Below, one piece after another: positions 8,396 through 17,477 of a stretch of 54,518 nucleotides of DNA. The stretch is from Betaproteobacteria bacterium (lineage in GTDB: Bacteria; Pseudomonadota; Gammaproteobacteria; Burkholderiales; Rhodocyclaceae): the NCBI GenBank assembly GCA_009780885.1, contig WQZF01000011.1, forward strand, positions 1 to 54,518. The letters are read 5' to 3'. The notes under the pieces were generated by a model. That model saw nothing but the letters and a program-made list of their open reading frames with translations. It had not been told where the DNA came from and made no database searches. The stretch's first letter is position 1, and every line of letters begins with the position of its first letter. The position numbers and the translations under genes are program-made.

Positions 8396-9181
8396 ATGGT
8401 CAACCCCTGCCCCAAATGCGGTTACGTCCGCCGTGCGCGGGATAAAGGCTCTTCCGATGAATGTCCCGGCTGCGGCCTTATCTTTTCGCGCTGGGAACGG
8501 AGGGAGCGCTACAAACGGGAATTGCGGCAAATCACCGACGACCGCACTTTCCTGCAACGCGCGCTCGATTGCCTGCAACTGACCGACGGCGAAGCCCCGC
8601 AGGCGCGGCACCCCTTTTTCTGGGTGCGCCTTGTCGTCTACCTCGCGCTCCTGGTCTGGGGATGGAAAATCGCGGGATACAGCTATCGGGATGGCGAAAT
8701 AATGAGCGCCCGTTTTGTCCATCTTCCGCTCCTCGTCTTCCACGAAGCCGGACATCTCATTTTCATGCCACTGGGAAATTTCATGCACATCCTGGGCGGC
8801 ACATTGATGCAACTCATCATGCCGCTCGCCTGCTTTTCCGTTTTTCTGTTCCGCCAACGCGACCCGCTCGCGGCTTCATTCTGCCTGTGGTGGACTGCGG
8901 TCAGCTTCATGGACATCGCTCCCTACATGTACGACGCGCTCGATCCGAAATTGTTGTTGCTCTCGGGCATGACCGGCGCCGAAGACGCCGGGCACGACTG
9001 GATCAACATCCTCTCTTCCCTCGGAATGCTTCAGAAGGCCCATGGCATCGGCGGGGCAACACATGCCTTCGGAATCCTGTTGATGGTGCTGGCGCAACTC
9101 TGGGGCGCCCTGCTCCTGCTACGCCAGTATCGCCTGCCCGCTTCCGACGGATTGAGCGCAACCGGAATGGACGATCTTTGA
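8396..9181 (+). CDS. zinc-ribbon membrane protein with an M50-like HEAGH motif
   Basis: This 261-residue protein starts with a zinc ribbon (CPKC at 5-8, CPGC at 23-26). Several hydrophobic segments follow, and HEAGH at residues 116-120 in a membrane context is the metal-binding HExxH of site-2-type (M50) metalloproteases. A second metal ligand (NPDG-type Asp) is not obvious; the DIAPYMYDAL segment near residue 180 is a candidate. It may be an inactive relative or a divergent intramembrane protease. It follows speE by 15 bases, so it is probably co-transcribed. Function is inferred from the motif alone. Confidence 0.6.
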   Translation: MVNPCPKCGYVRRARDKGSSDECPGCGLIFSRWERRERYKRELRQITDDRTFLQRALDCLQLTDGEAPQARHPFFWVRLVVYLALLVWGWKIAGYSYRDGEIMSARFVHLPLLVFHEAGHLIFMPLGNFMHILGGTLMQLIMPLACFSVFLFRQRDPLAASFCLWWTAVSFMDIAPYMYDALDPKLLLLSGMTGAEDAGHDWINILSSLGMLQKAHGIGGATHAFGILLMVLAQLWGALLLLRQYRLPASDGLSATGMDDL

Positions 9182-9228
9182 TTTTTCCATGCAAACGCAC
9201 TGCTCGCCGAGGCGTTTTTTTTGAGCGA

Positions 9229-9307
9229 ATTTTCTAAATTTGTTTAAATAATTTTTAACTAAAATTCACTACTATAGCCAATCATTATTTAACCAAATTT
9301 AGAAAAT
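9229..9307 (-). repeat. AT-rich palindromic element, copy B
   Basis: This 79-bp copy has ATTTTCTAAATT at the left and AAATTTAGAAAAT at the right, with core CTACTATAG (one change from CTACTGTAG). It lies between the convergent 3' ends of the zinc-ribbon gene and glnE. Both arms are AATTATTTAA-like (arm type 2). Confidence 0.85.
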
Positions 9308-9315
9308 CGGAGCCT

Positions 9316-9434
9316 ATTCACCCGGCAATCAAGGGTTGATTTCAAGGTATGCAGGATGGGTAGAGCGCCAGCGAAACCCATCGGGGTTCCAGAGGGAGAA
9401 ATGATGGGTTTCGCTTCGCTCTACCCATCCTACA
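9316..9434. repeat. GGATGGGTAGAGCG-type palindromic repeat, copy 1
   Basis: The left arm GCAGGATGGGTAGAGCG and the right arm CGCTCTACCCATCCTAC form a long hairpin; both arms continue into GAAACCCATC or its complement. Upstream, ATTCACCCGGCAATCA leads into the hairpin, a feature shared with the copy at 18736-19014. Similar repeats are common in proteobacterial intergenic DNA. It lies between convergent genes. Confidence 0.75.
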
Positions 9435-9466
9435 TATTGCTTCCCCTCGCCTTCTGGCAAGCGATC

Positions 9467-12304
9467 TCACGCGCGTCTGCCGAAAACGCTCTGCCATAAA
9501 CGCTCCACTGCAGCGATATGTCCGGCAACCGAGGCGCGGGCAACGGGCGCTTTTGGTTGCGCGTTCAACTGGTTGCGATGTTGCAGGCGGCGGTATTCGC
9601 GGTAGGCTGCGCGCGCAGATTCGCTTTCTTCTGCGTCGATCAGACCAAGCTCGGCAGCGATGCGCAACAGCGCGATATTGCCGGGATTGCCGCGCAACTC
9701 CGGACAGGTGCAGGCATGCGCCAGCACGAGATACTGGACGATGAATTCGACATCGACGATGCCGCCGACGCCGTGCTTCGGATTGAACATTTCCGAAGCG
9801 CCGGAAATTTCCGGAACATGGGCATCGAGCATCTTGCGCCGCATTTCCACGACATCGTCTTTCAATTTTTCGGGCTCGCGTCCGGCGCGCAGGATTTCCT
9901 GGCGAATCGCTTCAAAGCGCTCGCCTGCGACGGCATCGCCCACGCAAAAGCGCGCCCTCGTGAGGGCCTGGTGCTCCCAGACCCAGGCATGATGCAGTTG
10001 GTATTCGCGGAACGCGGCGACGGAAACCGCAATCAACCCCGCCTCGCCGTTTGGCCGCAGGCGCAGGTCGGTCTCGAACAGAATCCCCGAAGCGGTCTGG
10101 CTGGAAAGCCAGGTATTGACGCGGCGCGCGAGCTTGGCGTAATTCTCCTCGGCCTCCGGGGCATCGTCGTCGTACAGGAAAACCAGGTCGAGGTCCGAAG
10201 CGTAGCCCAATTCCTTGCCGCCGAGCTTGCCGTAGCCGATTGCGGCAAAGCGCGGCTCCTCCCGGTGCCGCCCCGAAATCCGCTTCCATGCCAGGCGAAT
10301 TGCCGCTTCGAGCATCACATCTGCCAGTTCGGTCAGATGATCCGAAATCCGCTCGATCGTATGCAGCCCGGCAAGATCCTGCGCCAGCAGCCGGAACACC
10401 TGGGCATGATGCGCCTCGCGCAGGATATCCATCTCCCGTTCGATATCGCCGCCGCTCCCGGCCAGTTGCCGTTCGAGATCGGCCCGGAAAGCCGGCCAGT
10501 CGGTGGCCGTGTCGAGCAGGCCCGGAGCGAGGATTTCATCGAGCAGGAGCGGATAGCGTTTCAGATACTCGGCGGCCCACGAGGAGACGCCAATCAGTTG
10601 CGCCACTTTCGCAAGCGCCTGCGGATATTGCTGGAGGAAGGCCAGATAGGCGCCGCGCCGGCTGATCGCTTCCAGAAGGTCGAGCCCACGGGAAAAGGCC
10701 GCATCCGCTTCCGGCAAACCGGCTGCCGCCGCAATCAATTGCGGACCGACCGCATCGAGACGTTCGCGATTGCTCGCTGGCAACTGACGGTAACGCCCGG
10801 AATCGCGCAGACGCCCGAGCCGTCCCCATGCCTCTTCGGGGCGCGCAAAACCGAGCCGGGAAAAACGCCCTGCCCCTTCTTCGTCATCGCATTCCTGTTG
10901 CCACAGCGTATCCAGTTCGTGACCGCCCTCGCCGGGGTCGGAAAAAACCTCCTCGAAATGACGAGAAACCCGGCTCCGGTGCGCTTCCAGTACCGCTGAA
11001 AAATCGCTCCACCCGGAAAATCCCATCGTCGCCGCCAGCGAAGCGCGCGCCGCCTCGTCTTCCGGCAATTCGTGCGTTTGCGCATCCTCCACGTATTGCA
11101 GACGATGTTCGAGACGGCGCAGGAAATCGTAGGCTTCGCCCAATTCGCGGGCGGTTTTCTCCGCAATGAAACGCCGGTCGGCAAGCAGCGCAAGCGCCTC
11201 CAGCGTCGGCCGGATCTGCAGGGCAATGTCGCGCCCGCCCCGAATCAACTGGAATACCTGCGCGATGAATTCGATCTCGCGGATTCCGCCCGGCCCGAGC
11301 TTGATATCTCCCGCCCGGTCGCGCCGCGCAACCTCGCGCCGGATTTGCGCGTGCAGATCGCGCATCGCATTGATCGCGCCGAAATCGAGATATTTGCGAA
11401 ACACAAAAGGCCGCCCGACCCCGCGCAAGGCCAGAAGCGCCTCTTCATCCAGATTGATGCCAGCATTCATCGCCCGCGCCTTGATCCACGCATAGCGCTC
11501 CCACTCGCGCCCCTGCGTGATGAAATAATTTTCGAGCGCCTCCATTGAACACACCAGCGGACCGGAATCGCCATTGGGCCGCAACCGCATATCGACACGG
11601 AAAACCCGCCCGTCCTCCGTCACTTCGTCGAGCGCAGCAATCAGCCGCTTTCCCAGGCGGTTGAAAAAATCGTAATTCTCGATTTTCTTGCCGCTGCTTC
11701 CGTCGCCTGCCGTCTCGCCCTCTTCGGGATAAATGAAAATGAAATCGACATCGGAAGACACATTCAGTTCGCCGCCCCCGAGCTTGCCCATGCCGATCAC
11801 CAGCAAACGCTGCGCCTTCCCTTGCTCATCCAGCGGTTCTCCGTATTGCGCCGCAAGCTGCCCATGCAAGAACCCGAGTGCTGCGTTGGTTGCGACATTG
11901 GCCAGCGCGGTCATCGTTGCCGTCACTTCAGGGAGCGGCGCGAGCCCTGAAATGTCGCGCACGACCAACAGGGCCATCACGCGCTGACGCAAGCAGCGCA
12001 GGGCGCGTTTCAACTCCGCCTCATCCCGGAAAGCGCTGCGCGAGACCCCGCCGTCGGCTGCGGAAGCGGATCCGGCATTCTCCCCGCGCAGGAATTCTTC
12101 CATTCCTTCCGCCGAAAGCGGCATCCGCCAATTCCCGGCAAGCCACTCGGCAAGCGAGCGCCGGGCACGAAGCAAGCGGCATAAAAAATGGCTGTTCGCC
12201 AACGCAAGCTGCCACTGGGCAGGGAATTCCACCTCCGGCTTCACTTTCGGTTCGTCATCAACCATCTGCTCTTCATTCATCTTCCGATCCCTGCCTTCAT
12301 CCAT
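9467..12304 (-). CDS. glnE: bifunctional glutamine synthetase adenylyltransferase/adenylyl-removing enzyme
   Basis: This protein (up to 945 residues) has two nucleotidyltransferase domains. The N-terminal adenylyl-removing domain has GKLGGGEL at about 174-181 and a following SDVDF. The C-terminal adenylyltransferase domain, near residue 690, has GKLGGKELGYASDLD. GlnE adds AMP to or removes it from glutamine synthetase in response to PII and glutamine, so it sets nitrogen assimilation. Length is typical. The start could be 12304 or the ATG at 12280, which lies closer to the usual family N-terminus. It is transcribed alone, away from the XRE gene. Confidence 0.95.
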   Translation of the reverse strand: MDEGRDRKMNEEQMVDDEPKVKPEVEFPAQWQLALANSHFLCRLLRARRSLAEWLAGNWRMPLSAEGMEEFLRGENAGSASAADGGVSRSAFRDEAELKRALRCLRQRVMALLVVRDISGLAPLPEVTATMTALANVATNAALGFLHGQLAAQYGEPLDEQGKAQRLLVIGMGKLGGGELNVSSDVDFIFIYPEEGETAGDGSSGKKIENYDFFNRLGKRLIAALDEVTEDGRVFRVDMRLRPNGDSGPLVCSMEALENYFITQGREWERYAWIKARAMNAGINLDEEALLALRGVGRPFVFRKYLDFGAINAMRDLHAQIRREVARRDRAGDIKLGPGGIREIEFIAQVFQLIRGGRDIALQIRPTLEALALLADRRFIAEKTARELGEAYDFLRRLEHRLQYVEDAQTHELPEDEAARASLAATMGFSGWSDFSAVLEAHRSRVSRHFEEVFSDPGEGGHELDTLWQQECDDEEGAGRFSRLGFARPEEAWGRLGRLRDSGRYRQLPASNRERLDAVGPQLIAAAAGLPEADAAFSRGLDLLEAISRRGAYLAFLQQYPQALAKVAQLIGVSSWAAEYLKRYPLLLDEILAPGLLDTATDWPAFRADLERQLAGSGGDIEREMDILREAHHAQVFRLLAQDLAGLHTIERISDHLTELADVMLEAAIRLAWKRISGRHREEPRFAAIGYGKLGGKELGYASDLDLVFLYDDDAPEAEENYAKLARRVNTWLSSQTASGILFETDLRLRPNGEAGLIAVSVAAFREYQLHHAWVWEHQALTRARFCVGDAVAGERFEAIRQEILRAGREPEKLKDDVVEMRRKMLDAHVPEISGASEMFNPKHGVGGIVDVEFIVQYLVLAHACTCPELRGNPGNIALLRIAAELGLIDAEESESARAAYREYRRLQHRNQLNAQPKAPVARASVAGHIAAVERLWQSVFGRRA

Positions 12305-12465
12305 GGAAATGCCGATTAGGCTTACCGCTCATCATCAAAAATTGACCGTTCGTCGAATCGGACGATCAAGGAAAAAAACGGTTCTTGCAGAACAAAGTCA
12401 TTTAAAAACATAAATATAAAGTCCAATTTCTCATTCCCTCAAACAGTTTTCCAGAGGATTTTGAG

Positions 12466-12495
12466 TTGACACGCCGCAATGAATCTAACTATTTT
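12466..12495 (+). promoter_or_regulatory. candidate promoter of the XRE gene
   Basis: TTGACA at 12466-12471 is followed after 18 bases by TATTTT at 12490-12495, in an AT-rich region between glnE and the small regulator. The -35 is perfect but the -10 is weak. The start codon is 61 bases downstream. Confidence 0.4.
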
Positions 12496-12555
12496 GGTAT
12501 TCAGAAAAGGATTTTTTCAATCGAGATTGACTTGTTTTTTTGGAGTACCGCAAAC

Positions 12556-12885
12556 ATGCCACAAGAAGAAAAGAGAACGTACACTTTTTCCAGACGCCTG
12601 AAAGAAGCCAGGCAGGAAGCCAACCTGTCGCAAGAGCGCCTGGGAATACTGGCGGGCATTGATGAAGGCTCCGCGAGCGCCAGGATCAACCAGTACGAAC
12701 GCGGAAAACACGCGCCCAACTTCCTGACGGTCAAGCAAATTGCGGAAGTCCTCAATGTCCCGGAAGCCTACTTCTATACCGAAAATGACAACATGGCCCA
12801 ACTCCTGAGAGTCTTCCACCGGAAACGCAAGGAGAATCAGGAAAAAATCTGCGAATACGCATGGAACCTGAAAACCATCATCTGA
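12556..12885 (+). CDS. XRE-family helix-turn-helix transcriptional regulator
   Basis: This 109-residue protein carries a lambda repressor-type HTH: LKEARQEANLSQERLGILAG then a recognition helix and INQYERGK at about residues 15-55. The C-terminal 40 residues are basic and helical. I chose the ATG at 12556 because GGAG lies about 10 bases upstream; the frame stays open to 12466 through AT-rich DNA that looks like promoter. A monocistronic gene with its own terminator, it is divergent from glnE and convergent with glmM. The regulon is unknown; autoregulation is plausible but no operator is evident. Confidence 0.85.
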   Translation: MPQEEKRTYTFSRRLKEARQEANLSQERLGILAGIDEGSASARINQYERGKHAPNFLTVKQIAEVLNVPEAYFYTENDNMAQLLRVFHRKRKENQEKICEYAWNLKTII

Positions 12886-12939
12886 AAACCGGCATTCGAT
12901 GCGTCCGACACGTGTGACGCCTCTTTGACCCCCCCCTTG

Positions 12940-12982
12940 AACGCCATGTTTTCCCGGAACCCGGAAAATCAGGCGTTTTTTT
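12940..12982 (+). terminator. Rho-independent terminator after the XRE gene
   Basis: AACGCC pairs with GGCGTT and the inner TTTTCC pairs with GGAAAA, followed by a run of seven T. It sits 54 bases after the stop codon. Confidence 0.65.
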
Positions 12983-12990
12983 CCCGGATT

Positions 12991-13069
12991 ATTTTCTAAA
13001 TTTAGTGTAATTATATTTCTTGTGTGTAGTTTCTTTAAGGCAGAAATTATTTAAACAAATTTAGAAAAT
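12991..13069 (-). repeat. AT-rich palindromic element, copy C (degenerate core)
   Basis: This 79-bp copy has intact ends (ATTTTCTAAATTT and AAATTTAGAAAAT), but the core has drifted to GTGTGTAG. It lies between the convergent XRE gene and glmM. Conserved ends with a decayed middle suggest that the ends matter most or that this copy is old. Confidence 0.75.
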
Positions 13070-13101
13070 AAAGTTAGAAAACAAATCCGGGAAAAATCCA
13101 G

Positions 13102-14460
13102 TCATTCCACCCCTGCCGCCTCACGCACCGCCTGCGCAAACGCTTCGGCCTGCGCGTTGACCTTGGCTGCGTCGCTGCCTTCGACCATGACGCGCAACAG
13201 AGGCTCAGTGCCGGAAGCGCGGAGCAGCACCCTGCCCGTCTCCGCCAGCGCGGCCCTGGCTTCGCGTTCGGCAGCCTGGATCCGTGGATGCTCGCGCCAG
13301 GAAAAATCCTTCGGCAGCGGCACATTGATCAGGCGTTGCGGGTACAGCGGCAGATCGCCGAGCAATTCCTGCAGGGAACACCCACGGCGGCGCAACGCGC
13401 CCAACACTTGCAGGCCGGAGATGATCCCGTCTCCGGTGCTATGGCAATCGAGGCAAAGGATATGCCCCGAACTCTCGCCGCCGTACAGCCAGCCCTTCTC
13501 CTGCAACAATTCCATCACATGGCGGTCGCCGACAGCAGCGCGGGCAAAGGGAATGCCGAGCGCATTGAGCGCGCGCTCCAGGGCAAGATTGCTCATCAGC
13601 GTACCGGCGACTCCGGCCACTGCGCCCTTTTCCAGGCGACTCTTGACAATGGCATACAACAACTGGTCGCCATCGTACAGGTTTCCCACCGCATCCACCA
13701 TGAGGATGCGGTCACCGTCGCCATCGAGCGCGATGCCGAGATCGGCGCGATGTTCAAGTACGCCGGCAACCAAAGCCTGCGGCGCAGTCGCCCCAACCTC
13801 GCGGTTGATATTGAGTCCGTTGGGCGAAATCCCGATTGCAATCACTTCCGCGCCCAGCTCATGCAGCACATGCGGCGCGACGTGATACGAGGCCCCGTGC
13901 GCGCAATCGACGACGATCTTGAGCCCGCGCAAATCCAGTTCATTCGGAAAGCTGCTCTTGCAGAATTCGATATAACGGCCCGTGGCATCGTTGATCCAGT
14001 GCGCCCGCCCGAGTTTTTCGGCAGCGACGCAGCCCATGGGCTCTTCCAGCGCCGCCTCGATTTCTTCCTCCAGCGCATCGGGCAGCTTGGTGCCGAGCGA
14101 TGAAAAAAACTTGATTCCGTTATCATAATATGGGTTGTGCGAAGCCGAAATCACAATTCCGCTTTGCAGCCGCAAGGCCCGCGTCAGATAAGCCACCGCT
14201 GGCGTCGGCAACGGCCCGCCCCGGCAGGTATCGACCCCGGCAGCGGAAAACCCGGCTTCCAGCGCCGATTCGAGGAGATAACCGGAAATCCGCGTATCCT
14301 TGCCGATCAACACCGTTGGCCGCTCGCCGTGCAGCAAATGGACGTGCCGCATCAACACGCGCCCCGCCGTATATCCCAATTTCATCACAAATTCCGGCGT
14401 GATCGGCGCTTCTCCTACCTTGCCACGTATCCCATCGGTGCCAAAATATTTTTTCGACAT
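13102..14460 (-). CDS. glmM: phosphoglucosamine mutase
   Basis: This 452-residue enzyme interconverts glucosamine-6-phosphate and glucosamine-1-phosphate, on the path to UDP-GlcNAc for peptidoglycan and LPS. The phosphoserine loop SASHNP contains Ser107. The magnesium loop is DGDGDR, the sugar-binding loop GGESSGH, and the phosphate-binding loop RASGTEP. The ATG at 14460 gives the canonical [13 protein letters not shown] start; an in-frame ATG at 14475 is unlikely. The usual partner folP is not upstream, where there is an AT-rich palindrome and the divergent fabI region. Confidence 0.95.
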   Translation of the reverse strand: MSKKYFGTDGIRGKVGEAPITPEFVMKLGYTAGRVLMRHVHLLHGERPTVLIGKDTRISGYLLESALEAGFSAAGVDTCRGGPLPTPAVAYLTRALRLQSGIVISASHNPYYDNGIKFFSSLGTKLPDALEEEIEAALEEPMGCVAAEKLGRAHWINDATGRYIEFCKSSFPNELDLRGLKIVVDCAHGASYHVAPHVLHELGAEVIAIGISPNGLNINREVGATAPQALVAGVLEHRADLGIALDGDGDRILMVDAVGNLYDGDQLLYAIVKSRLEKGAVAGVAGTLMSNLALERALNALGIPFARAAVGDRHVMELLQEKGWLYGGESSGHILCLDCHSTGDGIISGLQVLGALRRRGCSLQELLGDLPLYPQRLINVPLPKDFSWREHPRIQAAEREARAALAETGRVLLRASGTEPLLRVMVEGSDAAKVNAQAEAFAQAVREAAGVE

Positions 14461-14579
14461 ACGAATTCCATCCAAAAGGCATTGCCGCGCATTATACCCT
14501 TTGGCCTGAACATCCCAGGGCGGACAAGCAAAGTGTCATCGGGCAGATAAAGATTTCGAGTGAATAGGACAAATTCCAA

Positions 14580-14658
14580 ATTTTCCAAATTTAATTGAAT
14601 AATATTTAGCTACTGTAGTGCGTTTTAAAAAATAATTATTTAATCAAATTTAGAAAAT
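14580..14658 (+). repeat. AT-rich palindromic element, copy D
   Basis: The core CTACTGTAG lies about 30 bases from the left end (plus orientation). The left terminus has one change (TTTTCCAAAT); the right is AAATTTAGAAAAT. It lies in the 686-base gap between the divergent glmM and fabI, whose remaining parts hold a candidate promoter and two inverted-repeat elements. Confidence 0.85.
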
Positions 14659-14807
14659 CCGCCAAAAAACGCCATCATTCAAGCACGCAAAAACAATCGC
14701 TGCGCCTTTGCCTCTTTCCCGCTTTTTTTGCTGCAGCGCAACAATTCTCAGGGGGTAGCGCAGTTTTACGGCCCTGCAAGGCTTTTGAACACGACTGTTC
14801 CGAAGGA

Positions 14808-14836
14808 TTGTTTGCTGCACCGCAACAGACTATACT
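14808..14836 (+). promoter_or_regulatory. candidate sigma-70 promoter toward fabI
   Basis: TTGTTT at 14808-14813, a 17-base spacer, then TATACT at 14831-14836. If used, it makes a leader of about 300 bases that contains two inverted-repeat elements before the fabI start. Confidence 0.45.
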
Positions 14837-14845
14837 CATGATGTT

Positions 14846-15022
14846 AAGGAACCTCTGAACAAGTCGAGCGGTAAGCGTGCGCTACGGATTGGGATGGGAT
14901 GCAAGGCCGAATTTGCCAACTGCGCCACAGCGATACCTGAAGGTATCGCGAGGATTTGCAACGCCGCAGACCGCCCAACTCCGCAGATGCATGCGGCGCG
15001 GTGATTTGTTCAGAGGTTTCTT
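14846..15022. repeat. 177-bp element with CCTCTGAACAA inverted ends
   Basis: The left end AAGGAACCTCTGAACAAG and the right end TTTGTTCAGAGGTTTCTT are inverted repeats matching at 16 of 18 positions. Inside, at 14930-14949, is the perfect hairpin GCGATACCTGAAGGTATCGC, with the same GA loop as the 123-bp repeats. There is no ORF. It looks like a non-autonomous transposable element or an IS remnant. Confidence 0.6.
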
Positions 15023-15095
15023 GAGGGTGCCCCGAACAAGTCGTCGCGTCGTGGTGCAGCACGCACTTGCCGCCCGGCTTGTTCAGGGCATCCTT
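15023..15095. repeat. 73-bp element with GAACAAG inverted ends
   Basis: AGGGTGCCCCGAACAAGTCG at 15024-15043 pairs with CGGCTTGTTCAGGGCATCC at 15075-15093 with few mismatches. It abuts the 177-bp element and shares the CTGAACAAG end core. It lies in the fabI leader. Confidence 0.5.
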
Positions 15096-15146
15096 GAATC
15101 GTGTTCTTTCGCGCAATAACGGTTCGTAAACCTGGAGGAAATCAAA

Positions 15147-15911
15147 GTGTTCAATCTCAACGGTAAAAAAGGTCTCGTCGTTGGCGTCGCCAACAATCAG
15201 AGCATCGCCTACGGCTGTGCCAAGGCATTCAGTGTTTGCGGGGCAAACCTGGCCGTCACCTATCTCAACGAGAAAGCTCAATCCCATGTCCGCCCGCTGG
15301 CGGATCTTCTTTCGGCGCAAATCATCATGCCGCTCGATGTGGAGCAGGACGACCAGCTTGAAGCCTTGTTCGAGGCCATCGAGAAAAAATGGGGCAAGCT
15401 CGATTTCGTGCTGCACTCGATCGCGTTCGCCCCCAAGGACGATTTGCACGGCCGCGTAACTGATTGCTCCCGCGAGGGATTTTCGCGCGCGATGGATATC
15501 TCCTGCCATTCCTTCATCCGGATGGCAAAACGCGCCGAACCGTTGATGAAGGACGGCGGCTGCCTGTTGACGATGAGCTATTTCGGGGCAGATGAAGTGA
15601 TCCAGAACTACGGGATCATGGGGCCTGTCAAGGCAGCGCTCCAGGCTTCGACCCGTTATCTCGCCGCCGAACTCGGCCCCAAGGGAATCCGCGTTCACGC
15701 CGTCTCGCCCGGCCCGCTTGCCACACGCGCCGCTTCCGGGATTCCGCAGTTCGATTCCTTGATGAACGAGGCCGTCGAGCGCGCTCCGCTGCACAAGCTG
15801 GTTTCCATCGACGATATCGGCGCGCTGTGCGCCTACCTCGTCAGCGATATTGCCAGGACGCTGACCGGCGGAACGATCTATATCGACGGCGGCTACAATA
15901 TCGTCGGCTAG
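15147..15911 (+). CDS. fabI: enoyl-[acyl-carrier-protein] reductase (NADH)
   Basis: This 254-residue FabI reduces trans-2-enoyl-ACP in the last step of fatty-acid elongation. It has the divergent SDR nucleotide loop GVANNQSIAYG at about residues 13-23 and the FabI catalytic pattern Tyr-x6-Lys in NYGIMGPVK (near residues 154-161). IDGGYNIVG is the C-terminus. It starts at GTG 15147 with GGAGG 8 bases before, so the GTG is firm. It is followed after 132 bases by the MaoC-Pta fusion and ackA, linking acyl and acetyl-phosphate metabolism. Confidence 0.94.
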   Translation: MFNLNGKKGLVVGVANNQSIAYGCAKAFSVCGANLAVTYLNEKAQSHVRPLADLLSAQIIMPLDVEQDDQLEALFEAIEKKWGKLDFVLHSIAFAPKDDLHGRVTDCSREGFSRAMDISCHSFIRMAKRAEPLMKDGGCLLTMSYFGADEVIQNYGIMGPVKAALQASTRYLAAELGPKGIRVHAVSPGPLATRAASGIPQFDSLMNEAVERAPLHKLVSIDDIGALCAYLVSDIARTLTGGTIYIDGGYNIVG

Positions 15912-16043
15912 ACGGCATATTCCGGAACCCTCCGGAAATTTCCCGGTTTTCGCGGATTTTCTTCCGGACCCGCCCTTTACCCCGCGCCAGAGCAGCCGGC
16001 GCGGAAATCAACTTTATCAAGCGAGAGCGCACAAGGAGCACTC

Positions 16044-17477
16044 ATGGCACCCCAAAAAAACGACGAAGCTTTCATCGAGAATTTCGTCTACCAGGACATC
16101 AAGGTCGGCGACAGCGCATCGCTGGTGCGCACCCTGAAGCCGGAAGACATTCAACTTTTCGCCGTCATGTCCGGGGACATCAATCCGGCCATCGTCGACC
16201 CCGAATTCGCGCACAGCGGAGTATTCCGCGAAGTCATCGCGCACGGGATGTGGTCAGCCTCGCTCATTTCGACGGTCTTCGGCACCCAGTTTCCCGGCGC
16301 GGGGACGATTCTCGTCGACCAGTCGCTCCACTTCACGCGCCCGGTGACGATTGGCGACACCATCACGATTACCGTCACCGTCAAGCAGAAATTCGACCAT
16401 AACCACCATATTCTTTTCGATTGCCAATGCGTCAATCAGGACAACCTGACCGTGCTCGCCGGCACCGGCGAAGTCGTCGCCCCGCAGGAAAAGAACAGGC
16501 GCAAGCGCGTGGCAATGCCTTCGATCCGGATCGACGACAAGGAAGGCCGCTACAAACAGCTTCTCTCGCGCACGCACGGGCTCGAACCGATCGACATGGC
16601 GGTGGTACATCCCTGCGACGCCGAATCGCTCAAAGGCCCGGTATTCGCCGCCGAAGCGGGAATGATCGAGCCGATCCTGATCGGCCCGGAAGCGAAAATC
16701 CGTTCCCTGGCCGAAGAAAACGGCCTGGACATCAGCCGCTACCGCATCGTCAATGTGAAACACAGCCATGAAGCCGCAGCAATGGCCGTCACGCTGGTCA
16801 GGAACGGCGACGCCGAAGCGCTGATGAAAGGCAGCCTGCACACCGACGAACTGATGGCCGAAGTCGTCTCCCGTGCGGGCGGGATGCGTACCGAGCGCCG
16901 GGTCAGCCATGTTTTCGTGATGGATGTCCCGACCTATCCGAAGCCGCTCCTGATTACCGATGCTGCCGTCAATATCGCCCCGACGCTCGAAGAGAAGGTA
17001 CACATCATCCAGAACGCCATCGAGCTCGCCCATGTCCTCGGCATCAGCGAGCCGAAAGTCGCCATTCTCTCCGCCGTCGAAACGGTCAACCCCAAAATCC
17101 AGTCCACGCTGGACGCTGCCGCGCTGTGCAAGATGGCCGATCGCGGCCAGATCAAGGGCGGCCTGCTCGACGGCCCGCTTGCCTTCGACAATGCCATTTC
17201 GATGGTCGCCGCAAAAACCAAGGGCATCGTTTCCGCCGTGGCGGGACAGGCGGAAATCCTCGTCGTTCCCGACCTCGAATCGGGCAACATGATCGCCAAG
17301 CAGCTTGAATACCTCGCCAACGCGCTGACCGCTGGCGTCGTGCTCGGCGCGAAGGTGCCCATCGTTCTCACCAGCCGCGCCGATACCGCAGAAACGCGCA
17401 CCGCTTCCTGCGCCATCGCCGCCCTGATCGCACACGACCGGCGCAAGAAAGCCGCCGCCGCAGGAGCCGCAGAATGA
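16044..17477 (+). CDS. bifunctional MaoC-like enoyl-CoA hydratase/phosphate acetyl(butyryl)transferase
   Basis: This 477-residue fusion has a hot-dog MaoC domain at about residues 10-150, with hydratase-type Asp and His in GDINPAI and the following AHGMW. The rest (about 165-477) is a phosphate acetyl/butyryltransferase domain. The family is annotated as enoyl-CoA hydratase/phosphate acetyltransferase. With AckA it would turn acyl-CoA into acyl phosphate and then acid plus ATP, or the reverse. AAGGAG stands 7 bases before the ATG. The next gene overlaps by four bases (ATGA), so the two are translationally coupled. Hydratase activity is inferred only. Confidence 0.9.
   Translation: MAPQKNDEAFIENFVYQDIKVGDSASLVRTLKPEDIQLFAVMSGDINPAIVDPEFAHSGVFREVIAHGMWSASLISTVFGTQFPGAGTILVDQSLHFTRPVTIGDTITITVTVKQKFDHNHHILFDCQCVNQDNLTVLAGTGEVVAPQEKNRRKRVAMPSIRIDDKEGRYKQLLSRTHGLEPIDMAVVHPCDAESLKGPVFAAEAGMIEPILIGPEAKIRSLAEENGLDISRYRIVNVKHSHEAAAMAVTLVRNGDAEALMKGSLHTDELMAEVVSRAGGMRTERRVSHVFVMDVPTYPKPLLITDAAVNIAPTLEEKVHIIQNAIELAHVLGISEPKVAILSAVETVNPKIQSTLDAAALCKMADRGQIKGGLLDGPLAFDNAISMVAAKTKGIVSAVAGQAEILVVPDLESGNMIAKQLEYLANALTAGVVLGAKVPIVLTSRADTAETRTASCAIAALIAHDRRKKAAAAGAAE

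Noticed and set aside
9182-9228. Terminator after the zinc-ribbon gene (CGCCGAGGCG then eight T)
   Set aside because: The stem would be only four pairs with a two-base loop, too tight to support a confident call.
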